Positions 9,545 through 18,150 of a DNA stretch of 26,139 nt are shown one piece after another. A model generated the notes under the pieces. That model was not told the origin of the DNA, ran no database searches, and was given only the letters and a program-made list of their open reading frames with translations. Position 1 is the first letter of the stretch. Each line of letters begins with the position of its first letter. The DNA is taken from positions 24,094 to 50,232 of the forward strand of contig WELB01000399.1 of NCBI GenBank assembly GCA_009602725.1. The letters are read 5' to 3'. Both the position numbers and the translations under genes were made by a program. The DNA is from Spirogloea muscicola. Taxonomy: Eukaryota > Streptophyta > Zygnematophyceae > Spirogloeales > Spirogloeaceae.

Positions 9545-9830
9545 ACGTCAGAGTTCACTCGTGGGTACTAACGTCACATCGTTACCTTAGCCACCCTCGC
9601 ATAGGGCTTCCTTCCATTTAGCCCCACTTCTTCACTAGCTTTTTGCCTGACAGCGTATTGGCTTCAATCTGCCTCCCTTTCGAGTCATGCACACCATGCG
9701 CCTTCTCTCTTCTCAACGCGCACCGCGCGCCTGCTCTCTCTTTCCGTGAAGGAGGTAAGCTCTTCCAAAGGGGGCGAGGGCTGTGAAAGCCAGGCCGGAA
9801 AGATAGGACAAGGTCCGAAGGGGCCGGAAA
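9545..9830. repeat. Diverged class I UTR (plus) meeting an inverted hairpin unit (minus)
   Basis: 9555-9740 is an older class I UTR: GTGGGTACTAACGTC, then GTATTGGCTTCAATCTGCCTC. 9752-9830 reads as a hairpin unit on the minus strand: GGACCTTGTCC, stem at 9778-9795, then CTTTGGAAGAGC. This is the right edge of the first retrotransposon island. Confidence 0.65.
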
Positions 9831-9839
9831 CTGCCCATA

Positions 9840-11100
9840 CATATGTGCTCACTGTGCTCCATAGCGGTGCTCACATGTGTTCATGTGCTCACTCGTGGTT
9901 ATAGAAGGGCCCATCCAGCTGTGCTTCCACCCTGCTCCCTTGGCCACTTGTAGCCTAGGGATTTGCTTGGTGTAGCCCCAGTCTTTGCACTCCGTTGCCA
10001 TGTACATGAACAATGGACTAGCTTGGCTGCCTTGAATTAGATTGATGCGTGTTACCCTTTCTCTCCTGGTCCTTACACCATTGAAAGCTGGGGGCCTTGA
10101 GCTTCAACAATGCAAGCAGTGACAAGGTGCCCCAACCACCTGCATGGCACTCCGTGATTACGTGCAGGTTGTGCCCTCTGTCCTCCTCGCTGTAAGGCTC
10201 AGGGTTGTCAGACGATTTTTGCAGCACCTATATCCGGCATGCACTTGATTTCCTGGAAGCCTCAGAAACCAGAGTCCACCAAGCCGCAAGTCTGCTCAAT
10301 GTAATCAGCCCATTGTCTTCACCTCTGCGTTTCTTACTGCTGTGAATAAATGGCTCTCTTTGTCAACATTCACAACTAGATGGCTCAAGTGTGAAGGTAA
10401 TTGCTGGGAGTATGACAGACAACTACTGAGTGTGTGCCGAGGTCATAGCAGACCTCACCAGATAGAGCATGAGTGAGGCACCGACTCACTCACAGCGAGC
10501 TAGAGGGATGCTTTTGTGAGTACTGGGCTGAGTGACTTGGACCCAATGGTGAAGCACGTGCAAAGGGTCCGATCTAGCAAGCAAGGAAGATATGTCGTGA
10601 CTGTCCCCCCTTGGGGCACAGAGCCCAGTGTCCATTTCCAGCAGAACCTTCATTGCCGGCCCTTCCTCAGCGCCATGCGTCATGCCCGCCAATCTTCCAA
10701 TGTGCTCGAATATGCCAGAGCCAGCAAAACAACCCACTAAGCTACCAATCCCTCTGCACACACCCCTTGCTCACGAGTGAGGCTGAGCGTCCCTGGCTAG
10801 CAATTATGGTGCCTGTACAAGCCATGTCACCGGCAGCCTGCTCAAGACTGGCCAGCACATAGGGTGCCATCCTCCTACTGTGGAGGCTGAGCAAACACAG
10901 CCGAGGGGCTAGAGGGGTCCGGTTGGCCCGTGCAAGGTGGGGCTCAACGTGCTCCGCGAGCCCAAAAGTGGCCTCTCCTCTAAGGGAGAGCAGGTAGATT
11001 AAGCGAGTGACAGCCAAGCTGCCAACAACTGTTCAAGGGGGCTAAAGGCGGGTTGGAAATCAGTGAAGGGGCATTCAATGCCCGCATAAGCTCCAGCTTG
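9840..11100 (-). other. 3' flank of the Tubby-like gene
   Basis: No coding segment was recognised on either strand. The stretch lies downstream of the Tubby-like stop codon and probably includes its 3'-UTR. The only minus-strand TGTAA I found is at 10073-10077, about 1 kb past the stop. No retrotransposon pieces were seen here. Confidence 0.5.
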
Positions 11101-14100
11101 CTACTCACAGGCGAGCTTGGTGTCGAAAGAGCTGAGGCAGATGGCAAAGGCCTGGAAGGCAGAGAGCGGGTAGCGGAAGTCCATCGTAAACATATCCTTG
11201 CCAATCTTACCAAATTGCAGCAGCACCTTCTCGTGATCGTTGCATGGGATCGTATGAGACGAGTTTCCGGGCTGCGCAGGCTCCGTGGCAGCCACCAATT
11301 GGAAGTTCTTGACGCTCGCCACCGTCACGCGGCCCCGGAAGTTCAGACACCAGCACTGCAACTGCTCGTGCCACCTGGGAGCCTGCCACGCATGCCAACA
11401 TATCACAGTGAGGTACTCCAATCGAGGCTATCCAAGCCGTAATGTCTGACCAAGCCCCTGTGTCTGGACTTTGACTGGACATCTCAAGGAGTATTTGCCA
11501 CTATTGAGCATAATATGGGTGTGCCACTTTCCAAGCCCTGCCTCCATTACACTGCTGCAGTAGTGCCAATGCTTCAGATCATACAGATTGTGCCCGATTG
11601 ACAAAGGTTGACAGCTCCACGAGCATTTGCGGCTAGATATAGTCAGAATGCTTGCATCTCTCTCTGAAAGAACAAGCCCTGTCAACACCCATTGCTCCAT
11701 GGTCCTTGAGAGAGCTGGTTAGCTGCAGTTTGCCATCGCCCAACTCCAGCTCACAGCCAGGAGCAGCTAACATGCGCCACTGATGCTCAGGCACGTGGCC
11801 TGTCGCTGAACCCTACAGGCGTAACATCAATGGCATGCACTTTTGTCATATGAGGTGTACCTTGTTCTTAAGAACCAAAGGACCATCTTGATCCTTGCTG
11901 TACAAGATGTGTGCGCCACTCTCTGATGCACAGTCAGCCGTACTACAGTCTGCCACTGCAGCAGCTTTGGCTTTGGGAGATGACACAACAGGTGTGCTGG
12001 CTCCTGATTCGCTATCCAGAGAGGTTGTTGTGAACTCCACAGGAGTTGGCACAGAGCCCCCAGGCTCCATAGCAGATGCCGGGATGGAGTGCAGTGTGCA
12101 CTGCCATACAAGGAAGGCGCATCTCAGGGTCATCAACGTAACCATGCCCACTCCTTCGGAAAAAGGTGGCCAACATGGGAGTAGCTTGGACATGTCGGGC
12201 GCAGCTGCTGCAAGTTGCTGATGATGGCGCAATCTTGCCTTCTGCAAGCGTGTGATGGAAAGGCACCCAACATACATGCTGCACTTCCAGCGAGTGGACA
12301 GCCGGTACACAAAGTCTGCAACCAGCTCTTATACCTGCATTCGCCGTGGCCCGCGCGTTCCGAGTACATTCAGCTCATAAGCGATGGATGCAACTGGAAA
12401 ACTTCCAGCAGGCACTCGCGGCGATACCTGCAAAGCACGAAAATGTGGGCAAGTCTGAGAAAAGCATCAGGAAGATGACGCATTCATTACGCACCACGTC
12501 AGTGGTGGGTAACGCTGCTCAATGTCTTGCTTTGACTGTCAAGGCAGTAGACCACTGCAAGTCGAAAGCCATAGACTTCAGGAGACATACTAGCACAAGG
12601 GAGCACATGCTACCAAAATGCCCAGGCATTTGTTGTCACCAAGCCTGCGTGTGCATGGCATTGCACCAAGCTTGTCATCATCATAGGCCACTGCAAGTCC
12701 AGTTAAGCGAAACCGTTGGAAACCCCGAAGTTCAAGGCAAGCTTCTGCTTGATACACACCTGCTTGGGTGCAACTCGACGGCCACCATGCCTGTTGGCAG
12801 CTGTTGAACAGTTGTAAGGGGCCTGGCTGTCGTAGATGGTAAACTTGGTGCCAAGAAAGTTGGACCTGCATGGGATGGCAAAGGAGTGAGTGGGTTAGAG
12901 CGCCTGCTTCGTTCCAATTACCTTTTCCATCATCAAGCAAGTAACCGAGCTGCATGGAAGATTGCAGACCAGCCAGGGGTGCAGCCAAGGTTGAAGCTCT
13001 TCCATGACAGGAATGAAGCTCTTCTACAACTTGCTGGCTGGACAAGTGGCAGGACAGACGCACTTCGACCTAGACAGGTACTGATGCATGCAAGAACCAA
13101 GCCGTGAAATGTATGTAGAGGCCTGGTGAGGAAGGTGTACTTGTCAGCTATTCTGCCATGAGCACATTACCAAAGCACCGCCTCCAGTGCAGCACCAACC
13201 TTAGCTTGCCCACATATGTGTTGCTGGCCCTCGACATGTCCTGGCCGTCGAGCGAGATGATGTAATCGGTGCTCGTGGCCCTTCGGCACTTGCGCGCAGC
13301 AAGCAAGAACTTGCCACTCTCTACGGGGGCTGCAGGTCACAGCAAGGGCGGGACACAGTCAAGCAGAGAAATGCTGGAGCATGGTTGCAGAGCGCATGGT
13401 GGCAGAAGCATGGGCAGCAGCGAAGCTTTGGACACAGCCAAGCTTGGGGGTGGAGCTCGACCGCGCCTGGGAGCAGGAGGAGGGCAGGGGGTGGGGGCTC
13501 ACAGGGAGGGAGGCCGAGGTAGAGGGCATATGTGGAGTTGGTGCGGTCGCGGCGGATGAAGCACATGAGGGATGCGTCCCGCGGCCCCGGCTGTGTCAAG
13601 GGCCAGCCATGGCACCCCCCAGCAAGAGGCCGACTGAGCCCTTGCCGACCTTGTGGTGGCCGCCCACGGGAGCTCGGAGCTCGAGTTTGGAGCTCGGAGC
13701 CCTGGGCGTGGGTTCATGCAGCGGGGAGGGGGCGGCATGCACCTGCTTGAGCGAGATGGGGAAGGTGAGGAGGCCCGTCTGCTCCGGCGGCTTCACCAGG
13801 TCGCGCGTCACCTCCCGCCACGAGCTGCAGACGGAGGCGCACGCCGTGACGTGGCGGCGGGCGGGCCACTGCGTCTCGTTGGCCTCCACGCGCGACAAGA
13901 CGTCACGCAGGAGCTCCGGGGGCATGGCAGCCCAGCAGCTCGGCTGCCCGTCGTCGCCGGCGGCGGAGGCGGCGGTGGGGGCGGCGGAGGCGGTGGCGGC
14001 GCCTCCGCCGTCGCAGGCGGCGCAGGTAACGGGAGGCGCGAGGAGGGAGCCGGGCGCGGGCGANGGAGGGGGGGGCCCGCCGACTGCCGCGGGCTTGGCT

Positions 14101-14111
14101 TTGGTGGCCAT
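11101..14111 (-). CDS. Tubby-like F-box protein (7 exons, complete)
   Basis: Exons 5' to 3': 14111-13743, 13590-13503, 13329-13200, 12865-12760, 12427-12335, 12100-11861, 11382-11101. All are GT-AG and in phase, giving 435 residues. Residues 1-62 are Ala/Pro/Gly-rich. The F-box is at about 63-103 ([14 protein letters not shown] through [10 protein letters not shown]). The Tubby domain runs from PGPRD (124) to the end. FIRRDR (134-139) is where the family's phosphoinositide-binding basic residues lie. Further landmarks are [60 protein letters not shown] and the C-terminal [16 protein letters not shown]; the last two match the Tubby signatures. A Ser/Ala-rich insert of about 55 residues precedes PLVLKNK. 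F-box/Tubby proteins of plants sit at membranes through PIP2 and can recruit SCF ubiquitin ligase; that is family knowledge. The ATG at 14111 is the first in-frame one. The ambiguous base at 14064 is the third base of a CCN proline codon, so it does not affect the protein. Confidence 0.95.
13955..14005. repeat. GGC-type trinucleotide-rich tract in exon 1 of the Tubby-like gene
   Basis: An imperfect run of GGC/GGA/GGT triplets on the plus strand codes for an Ala/Thr/Ser run (residues about 38-51) on the minus strand. Such tracts vary in length easily. It lies before the F-box, where length change would be tolerated. Confidence 0.7.
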
Positions 14112-14128
14112 GGCCCCCCCCCCCCCCT
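14112..14128. repeat. Homopolymer C tract next to the Tubby-like start codon
   Basis: A near-unbroken run of C on plus (G on the coding strand) lies immediately upstream of the ATG at 14111. Together with the G run and N near 14064 this is a likely place for sequencing or assembly errors. Confidence 0.8.
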
Positions 14129-14216
14129 GCCTTGGCCTTCGCACTTACCCACCTTGCCCCATCACCGGGACCTTTGTCTGCCTCCGCATTCACCTCCCTC
14201 TCATGTTGAGGGAGGG

Positions 14217-14237
14217 ACCCTAACCCCTAAACCCCTC
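14217..14237. repeat. Degenerate telomere-like repeat
   Basis: CCCTAACCCCTAAACCCCT resembles the CCCTAAA plant-type telomere repeat with extra C residues. It lies exactly between the Tubby-like gene and the second retrotransposon island. Only about 2.5 units are present, so chance is possible. Confidence 0.4.
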
Positions 14238-14254
14238 ATCTCCACCCCTGAACA

Positions 14255-14515
14255 CCTTGGCCAGGCTCGCGCGGCGCCGCTGTGTCCCGCAGGCGTGGTG
14301 AGCCGGCTGACTTCAACGCCGCTGGCTCGTGGGCTCAGGTATATCGTATGCGATTCTCCGTCTCCCTACACCCGTGGGTACTGATGTCACCTTAGGCACC
14401 TTGGTTTCGGTTTCCGCATTATGTAGCCCTGTTTAGTTTGCCCTAGACTCTGCCTGAACAATGTGTCGGCTTGAATTGGCCCTCCATTTCATTTCATGCG
14501 CCCCGCGCGCCGTCG
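14255..14515 (+). mobile_element. Subfamily A 3' fragment with internal deletion, class I UTR
   Basis: Mixed frames read GARRAVSRR, ADFNAAGSWAQVYRMRFSVSL. The tail is deleted and the copy jumps to CACCCGTGGGTACTGA, followed by a class I UTR (TGAACAATGTGTCGGCTTGA) ending at GCGCCCCGCGCGCC. The same gene segment occurs on the minus strand at about 20120-20400. Confidence 0.75.
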
Positions 14516-14808
14516 CCCTGCAAGTGCATCGAATGCGCCTGGCCGTCTCGCTGCAGAGGTCCATGGCCTGGGCGCTGCACCTTCGTGCCGGCAGAGCCCT
14601 CGCTGCTGCCTCTGGCTCTGGCCAGGGGACCCACTTCCAGGAGCCCAGCATCTCTGATCTGCGGCTGCTTAGCAGGGGTTACTGAGTGTCTCGTAGCTGC
14701 TTTGTTTCTGTTTCTTAGCGCTTCCCCTGGCCCCCTTCTCGTACTCTGTTCATTCCATTTCGGGCTGGTTGTTCCAGCCCCTATTCTCAATGGGCGAGCA
14801 CTTTCTTC
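14516..14808 (+). mobile_element. Subfamily A 3' fragment with class IV UTR and hairpin
   Basis: It begins directly at the end of the previous class I UTR. It encodes ALQVHRMRLAVSLQRSMAWA, LHLRAGRALAAASG and SISDLRLLSRGY-stop (ending at 14685) without a break. The class IV UTR carries the hairpin at 14762-14780 and the terminal GGGCGAGCA at 14792-14800. The coding part matches the C-terminus of the minus-strand RLE copy at 7093-7300. Confidence 0.85.
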
Positions 14809-15092
14809 AGCGATCCATGGCCCACGCCTTGTATCTGCGTGCTGGCCGTGCTTCTCGCTGCGGCCTCCGGCTTTCGTCAGGGGGATTGTTTTCCGGCAGC
14901 TAGTCTGTCCGATTTGAGGCTCCTCACTTGTAACTACTGAGTGGTCCCTCCCCCGTTCTGACATAGCATCTTGAGGCCCCTTCGTAGCTGCTTAGCATTT
15001 TAGGCCCCTCCGTCACTTGGCCCCTTCGAACCTTTGTCAAGTCTTTTCGGGCTGGCTTTTCACAGCCCTTGCCCCCACTGGGAGAGCCACTT
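14809..15092 (+). mobile_element. Subfamily A 3' fragment with a further UTR variant and hairpin
   Basis: Starting within ten bases after the previous hairpin terminus, it encodes LQRSMAHALYLRAGRAS, then shifted frames to a stop near 14940. Its UTR contains GGCCCCTTCGAACCTTTGTC and a hairpin at 15049-15067 of the TTTTCACAGCC form, ending GGGAGAGCCACTTTC instead of GGGCGAGCACTTTC. Confidence 0.75.
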
Positions 15093-15205
15093 TCGAAAGA
15101 CGAAACCGGGAGACTAGTTTCTCCGACCTGCGGCTGCTCAACAGAGGTCACTGAGTGCCTTTGTGGCCACTTGATACCCTGTGTGCTTTTTAGCTTTCTA
15201 GCGAG
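15093..15205 (+). mobile_element. Very short 3' fragment (about 60 coding bases)
   Basis: Just after the previous terminus it encodes TSFSDLRLLNRGH-stop and then about 50 bases of UTR. It then meets an inverted copy. Its small size shows how extreme 5' truncation is in this island. Confidence 0.65.
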
Positions 15206-15216
15206 AGAAAGAAATT

Positions 15217-15410
15217 GCTCGCCCACACAAGAGAAGAGGGGCTAGCAAAGCCAGCCCAGAAATAATGGACAACATCCAAAAGCCACAAAATGGTGCCCAA
15301 AAGGGAAGAACAACACACCAGGACACGAATGGATGCAGATGGATGCTCAGTAGCAACGAGTGAGCAACAGCAAGTCAGAATAACTGGAAGCTGGGAAAGA
15401 GGCACTCCGC
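15217..15410 (-). mobile_element. Inverted subfamily A 3' fragment, class III UTR and hairpin
   Basis: The minus strand reads RRSASFPASSYSDLLLLTRC followed by Y and stop. The class III UTR follows (CATCTGCATCCATTCGTGTC), then the hairpin (15238-15257) and GGGCGAGCA. It is closest to the minus-strand copies at 6323-6965. Confidence 0.75.
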
Positions 15411-15488
15411 CTTTAGCTGTGCGCTTCCCCCGGCCCCTTCGAACCTTGTTCATTCTTTTTGTGCTGGCCGTTCCCAGCCCCTATCCTG
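15411..15488 (+). repeat. Hairpin unit
   Basis: GGCCCCTTCGAACCTTGTTC is followed by the stem GTGCTGGC...CCAGCCC (15461-15480) and CTATCC. The terminal GGGCGAGCA is missing because the next RLE copy starts here. Confidence 0.7.
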
Positions 15489-16412
15489 GCGGCGGCGTGG
15501 TTATCAGCGCTCCCGATCTAAGATGCACTCACCATGCCCGACGCGGTCTCCAGGACGGCGGTCCACCGGCTCCCTGCTCCCTGCCTCGTCGGCGTCGTGC
15601 AGTGCGAGTGCGGAGCTCGCCACGCCGACGCTGCGGAGCTGGCTGCCCACATGCTCCGCTGTCCGCACGGAGGTGAGAGGACCGGCTCCCACGACCTCTT
15701 GCGGGACGCCATGCATGGCGTGTTCCTGGAGGCTGGCTACACCGTCGCGGTATTAAGCCTCTTCTGTCATGCCCATTCAGTTGGGCGCGGACGGTCAGCT
15801 CCACACCCGGCGCGCAGACCTGGTCGCCATCCCGCCCGGCGGGGTCCCCGCATCATTGCGGATGTGGTGACTACTGACTGCGTCGACTATGCGAGCCCCA
15901 TAAAATCGGCGTCGACAGCAGGGCACGCGGGCGGCTCGCGGCAAGGATCGCAAATACGCGGGTCACCCGGTTGGCGATGAAGTCGCGGCCCTTGCGATCG
16001 ACGTACACGGGGCCTACGGCAGTCGCTGGCTTCTGGACCTGGACCTCCTGCAGCGGCTTGCCCGGCAGGCCATTCATTGATCGGCGAGCGGGTCAGCCAG
16101 GGGAGGTGCCGGGCTTCAACTCTGCCTGCTCGCTCGCTCAAATCTTTTGCATGCAGCTCTTCGTCTCTCTCCAGCGCTTTCTGGCTCATGCAGTCCACAC
16201 GCGTGCCGGTCGCGCTGTGACTGCTGCCTCAGGGTCTCGCCCAAGTGCTTCTTTTCGTGCAGCGACTTGTTCAGACTTGATGTTGCTCACTCGCGGGTAC
16301 TGAGCTTCCGTCTGCATCGTCTCGTGTCTAGTCTTTCGGCGCCTCATTTTTGGCTTTGGATATTGTCCATTCTTTTTGGGCTGGCTTGGCCAGCCCCTCC
16401 TCTCTCAGGGCA
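15489..16412 (+). pseudogene. RLE endonuclease copy with intact zinc knuckle, frameshifted; class III UTR
   Basis: From 15534 an open frame reads MPDAVSRTAVHRLPAP, CLVGVVQCECGARHADAA, ELAAHMLRCPHGGERTGSHD and LLRDAMHGVFLEAGYTVA. This is the clearest view of the Cys-x-Cys ... His ... Cys knuckle followed by HDLLRD. The frame then shifts at about 15750-15840 (LGADGQLHTRRADLVAIPP in one frame, RIIADVVTTDCVDYASP in another). After KYAGHPVGDEVAALAIDVHG it shifts again and reaches LMLLTRGY-stop at 16303. The class III UTR and a hairpin (16378-16397) end the copy. The order shows which parts belong to one element: knuckle, RLE core, AIDVHG segment, AGRA tail, UTR, hairpin. Not functional. Confidence 0.82.
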
Positions 16413-16607
16413 CGCCACTCTTATCCTATCCTCTATGGGCGAGCACATTCTCTCTTTTAGCGCTTCTCTCGTCGTACCTTGTCCCTTCTTTCTGGGCTGG
16501 CCATTCACATTGCGCTTTTCATGTCTTACGCACTGCTCGCCTCTTTTGCCTTTCCCACTTCTTCATAATTTGGCCCCTTCGAACCTTGTCAAAAAAAAAC
16601 CTCAAGG
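16413..16607 (+). repeat. Broken hairpin-terminal pieces
   Basis: It contains ATGGGCGAGCACATTC (from 16435), a one-armed GGGCTGGC near 16494, another GGCCCCTTCGAACCTTGTCA and a run of A at about 16591-16599. The pieces are remnants of several unit ends and no coding part was recognised. Confidence 0.55.
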
Positions 16608-17217
16608 GGCGTTTGGGGCGCGATGGCTTGACCTTCTTCAGGGCCTTGCGCGGCGTGCGGTGGCCCGCCGCCAGGGGCAGCAGAGCGAGCAGACTGGCTT
16701 CAATGCCGCCGGGTCCCTCGCTCAAGTGTTCTGGACGCGCTTGGCCAGTTCCTTGCAGAGGTCCCTTGCCTTCGCTGTCCACTTGCGTGCAGGCCGCGCC
16801 TCTCTCGCCATCGACACACACAGTGCCGTGGGCGCTCGGTGGCTCGACTTGTCCAGTCAGCTCGCGCGCCACGCCATCTCCCGCTGCTACCACGGGGAGC
16901 CGGTGGACTTCCATGTGGCAGGCTCGCTCGCACAGGTGTATTGAGTGCACCTGTCCGTCTCGCTGCGGAGGTCTAAGGCTCGCGCGTTGCATCTGCATGC
17001 AGGTCGTGCCCTCGCTGCGGAGGCTCTGGCCTGGGGACCCGCTTCCAGGAGCCCACTTCTCCGACCTGTGCGGTTGCTTAGTAGGGGTTACTGAGTATTC
17101 GTAGCTGCTCTGTTTCTTTATGTACTTGTTTTTCTTAGCACTTCCCTGGCCCCCTTCTCGTACTTTGTTCATTCTTTTGGGCTGACTTTTCCAGCCCCTA
17201 TCCTCAATGGGCGAGCC
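16608..17217 (+). mobile_element. Subfamily A fragment with a duplicated C-terminal module, class IV UTR
   Basis: One frame reads AFGARWLDLLQGLARRAVARR, FNAAGSLAQVFWTRLASSLQ, RSLAFAVHLRAGRAS. It then repeats the module: LAIDTHSAVGARWLDL, SQLARHAIS, FHVAGSLAQVY, an in-frame stop, LSVSLRRSKARALHLHAGRA, and after frame changes VRLLSRGY-stop near 17093. The class IV UTR and hairpin (17179-17197) end at GGGCGAGCC. The two module copies differ clearly, so the duplication is not recent. Confidence 0.78.
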
Positions 17218-17355
17218 CTTTACTGAGTTTCTTGTTGCGTCGTCTTGTGTCTAGCTGTGTCAATTTTCTGGTAGGCATCTATTTGGCTCTTCAAATTTTG
17301 TCCATTCTTTTCGGGCTGGCCTCTGCCAGTCCCTCTTCTCCAATGGGCGCGCAAT
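17218..17355 (+). repeat. Class III UTR copy with hairpin and practically no coding part
   Basis: It starts at ACTGAGTTTCTTGTTGCGTC, so truncation fell at the stop codon. The hairpin is at 17313-17333, ending TGGGCGCGCAATTTT. It is one bead in a head-to-tail series running from 16608 to 17850. Confidence 0.72.
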
Positions 17356-17600
17356 TTTTCCGCCTTGGCTGCTGCCTCCGGTTTCCGTCAGGGCGACGTC
17401 TATCCGCCTGCTGGTTTCTGTTGCACTAACTAACTCGAGGTTACTGAGAGCCCGCTGCCGGCTTCGCAATTAGTATCTTGCTTTTTGCGCCATCCTGCCC
17501 CTCCCAACCTTGTCCACTCTTTTGGGCTGGCCTCTCACAGCCCCCAGTCAAGAAGCGCTGTTCTTCCTTTCGGGCTGGCTTCTCACAGCCCTTGCCCCCA
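17356..17600 (+). mobile_element. Short subfamily A fragment followed by two hairpins
   Basis: The peptide ALAAASGFRQGDVYPPAG is recognisable but frameshifted before its stop near 17446. Two hairpins follow, 17524-17543 and 17572-17590, the second with the TTCTCACAGCC arm and CCTTGCCCCCAT. Confidence 0.65.
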
Positions 17601-17850
17601 TCGATGTCGAGTGTCAGCTTGTCTGCAGCGAGCGCAAGCTCATGCGTTGCATCAGAAAGCTGGTCGAGCGTTAGCTGGTAGCTCAAGAGCTTGTCGATTG
17701 CCGTCCCGTATTCGGGCATCAGTTAGCGACCTCTATGTGCTGACTCGTGGTTACTGAGAGGGTCGGCTTAGCAGCAGGTGATGCACATCTGTCAATGTGC
17801 TTGCATTTGTACTTGGCCACACAGGCCCTCCATCTCTGAATGCACACCAG
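17600..17850 (+). mobile_element. Subfamily B 3' fragment with diverged class II UTR
   Basis: An open frame encodes VSACLQRAQAHALHQKAGRA, then SSRACRLPSRIRASVSDLYV and LTRGY-stop at 17757. The UTR GAGAGGGTCGGCTTAGCAGC and GTGCTTGCATTTGTACTTGG is an older version of that at 8816 and 21303. The start lies directly behind the preceding hairpin. Confidence 0.75.
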
Positions 17851-18150
17851 TTTCTATTGGGAGAGCCACTTTCTTCCCAGTCCCTACCTTCTGTTGGCGA
17901 GCACTTTCCTTTCTTCAAGCCCTCGCCCCTGCTTGCGGAGAGCCTCGGGCTGGCTCAGCTGCCGCTCGAAGTTGACGGTGTGCTCGTCCTCCTTGAACGA
18001 GAAGAGCGAGCGAAGTGCCTCTTTCCCAGATGCGGGTTATTCGGACTTGCTGTTGCTCACTCGTGGGTACTGAGCTTCCACCTGCATCATCTCGTGTCTA
18101 GTTGTGTAGTTTTCCTTTTCGGCACCTTTTCTGGCTTTTGGATATTGTCC
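17851..18150 (+). mobile_element. Subfamily A 3' fragment with class III UTR
   Basis: Two partial termini (GGGAGAGCCACTTTC at about 17860 and GGCGAGCACTTTCC at about 17897) lead into a copy encoding EKSERSASFPDAGYSDLLLL then TRGY-stop at 18073. The class III UTR (CATCATCTCGTGTCTAGT) breaks off at about 18150 where the next copy starts. Confidence 0.7.

Noticed and set aside
13381-14223. 280-codon plus-strand open frame
   Set aside because: It is antisense to exons 1 and 2 of the Tubby-like gene. The minus strand has the F-box and Tubby motifs with correct splice sites.
16376-17104. 242-codon plus-strand open frame
   Set aside because: It is a frame-shadow of the subfamily A copy; the conserved peptide is in the other plus-strand frame.
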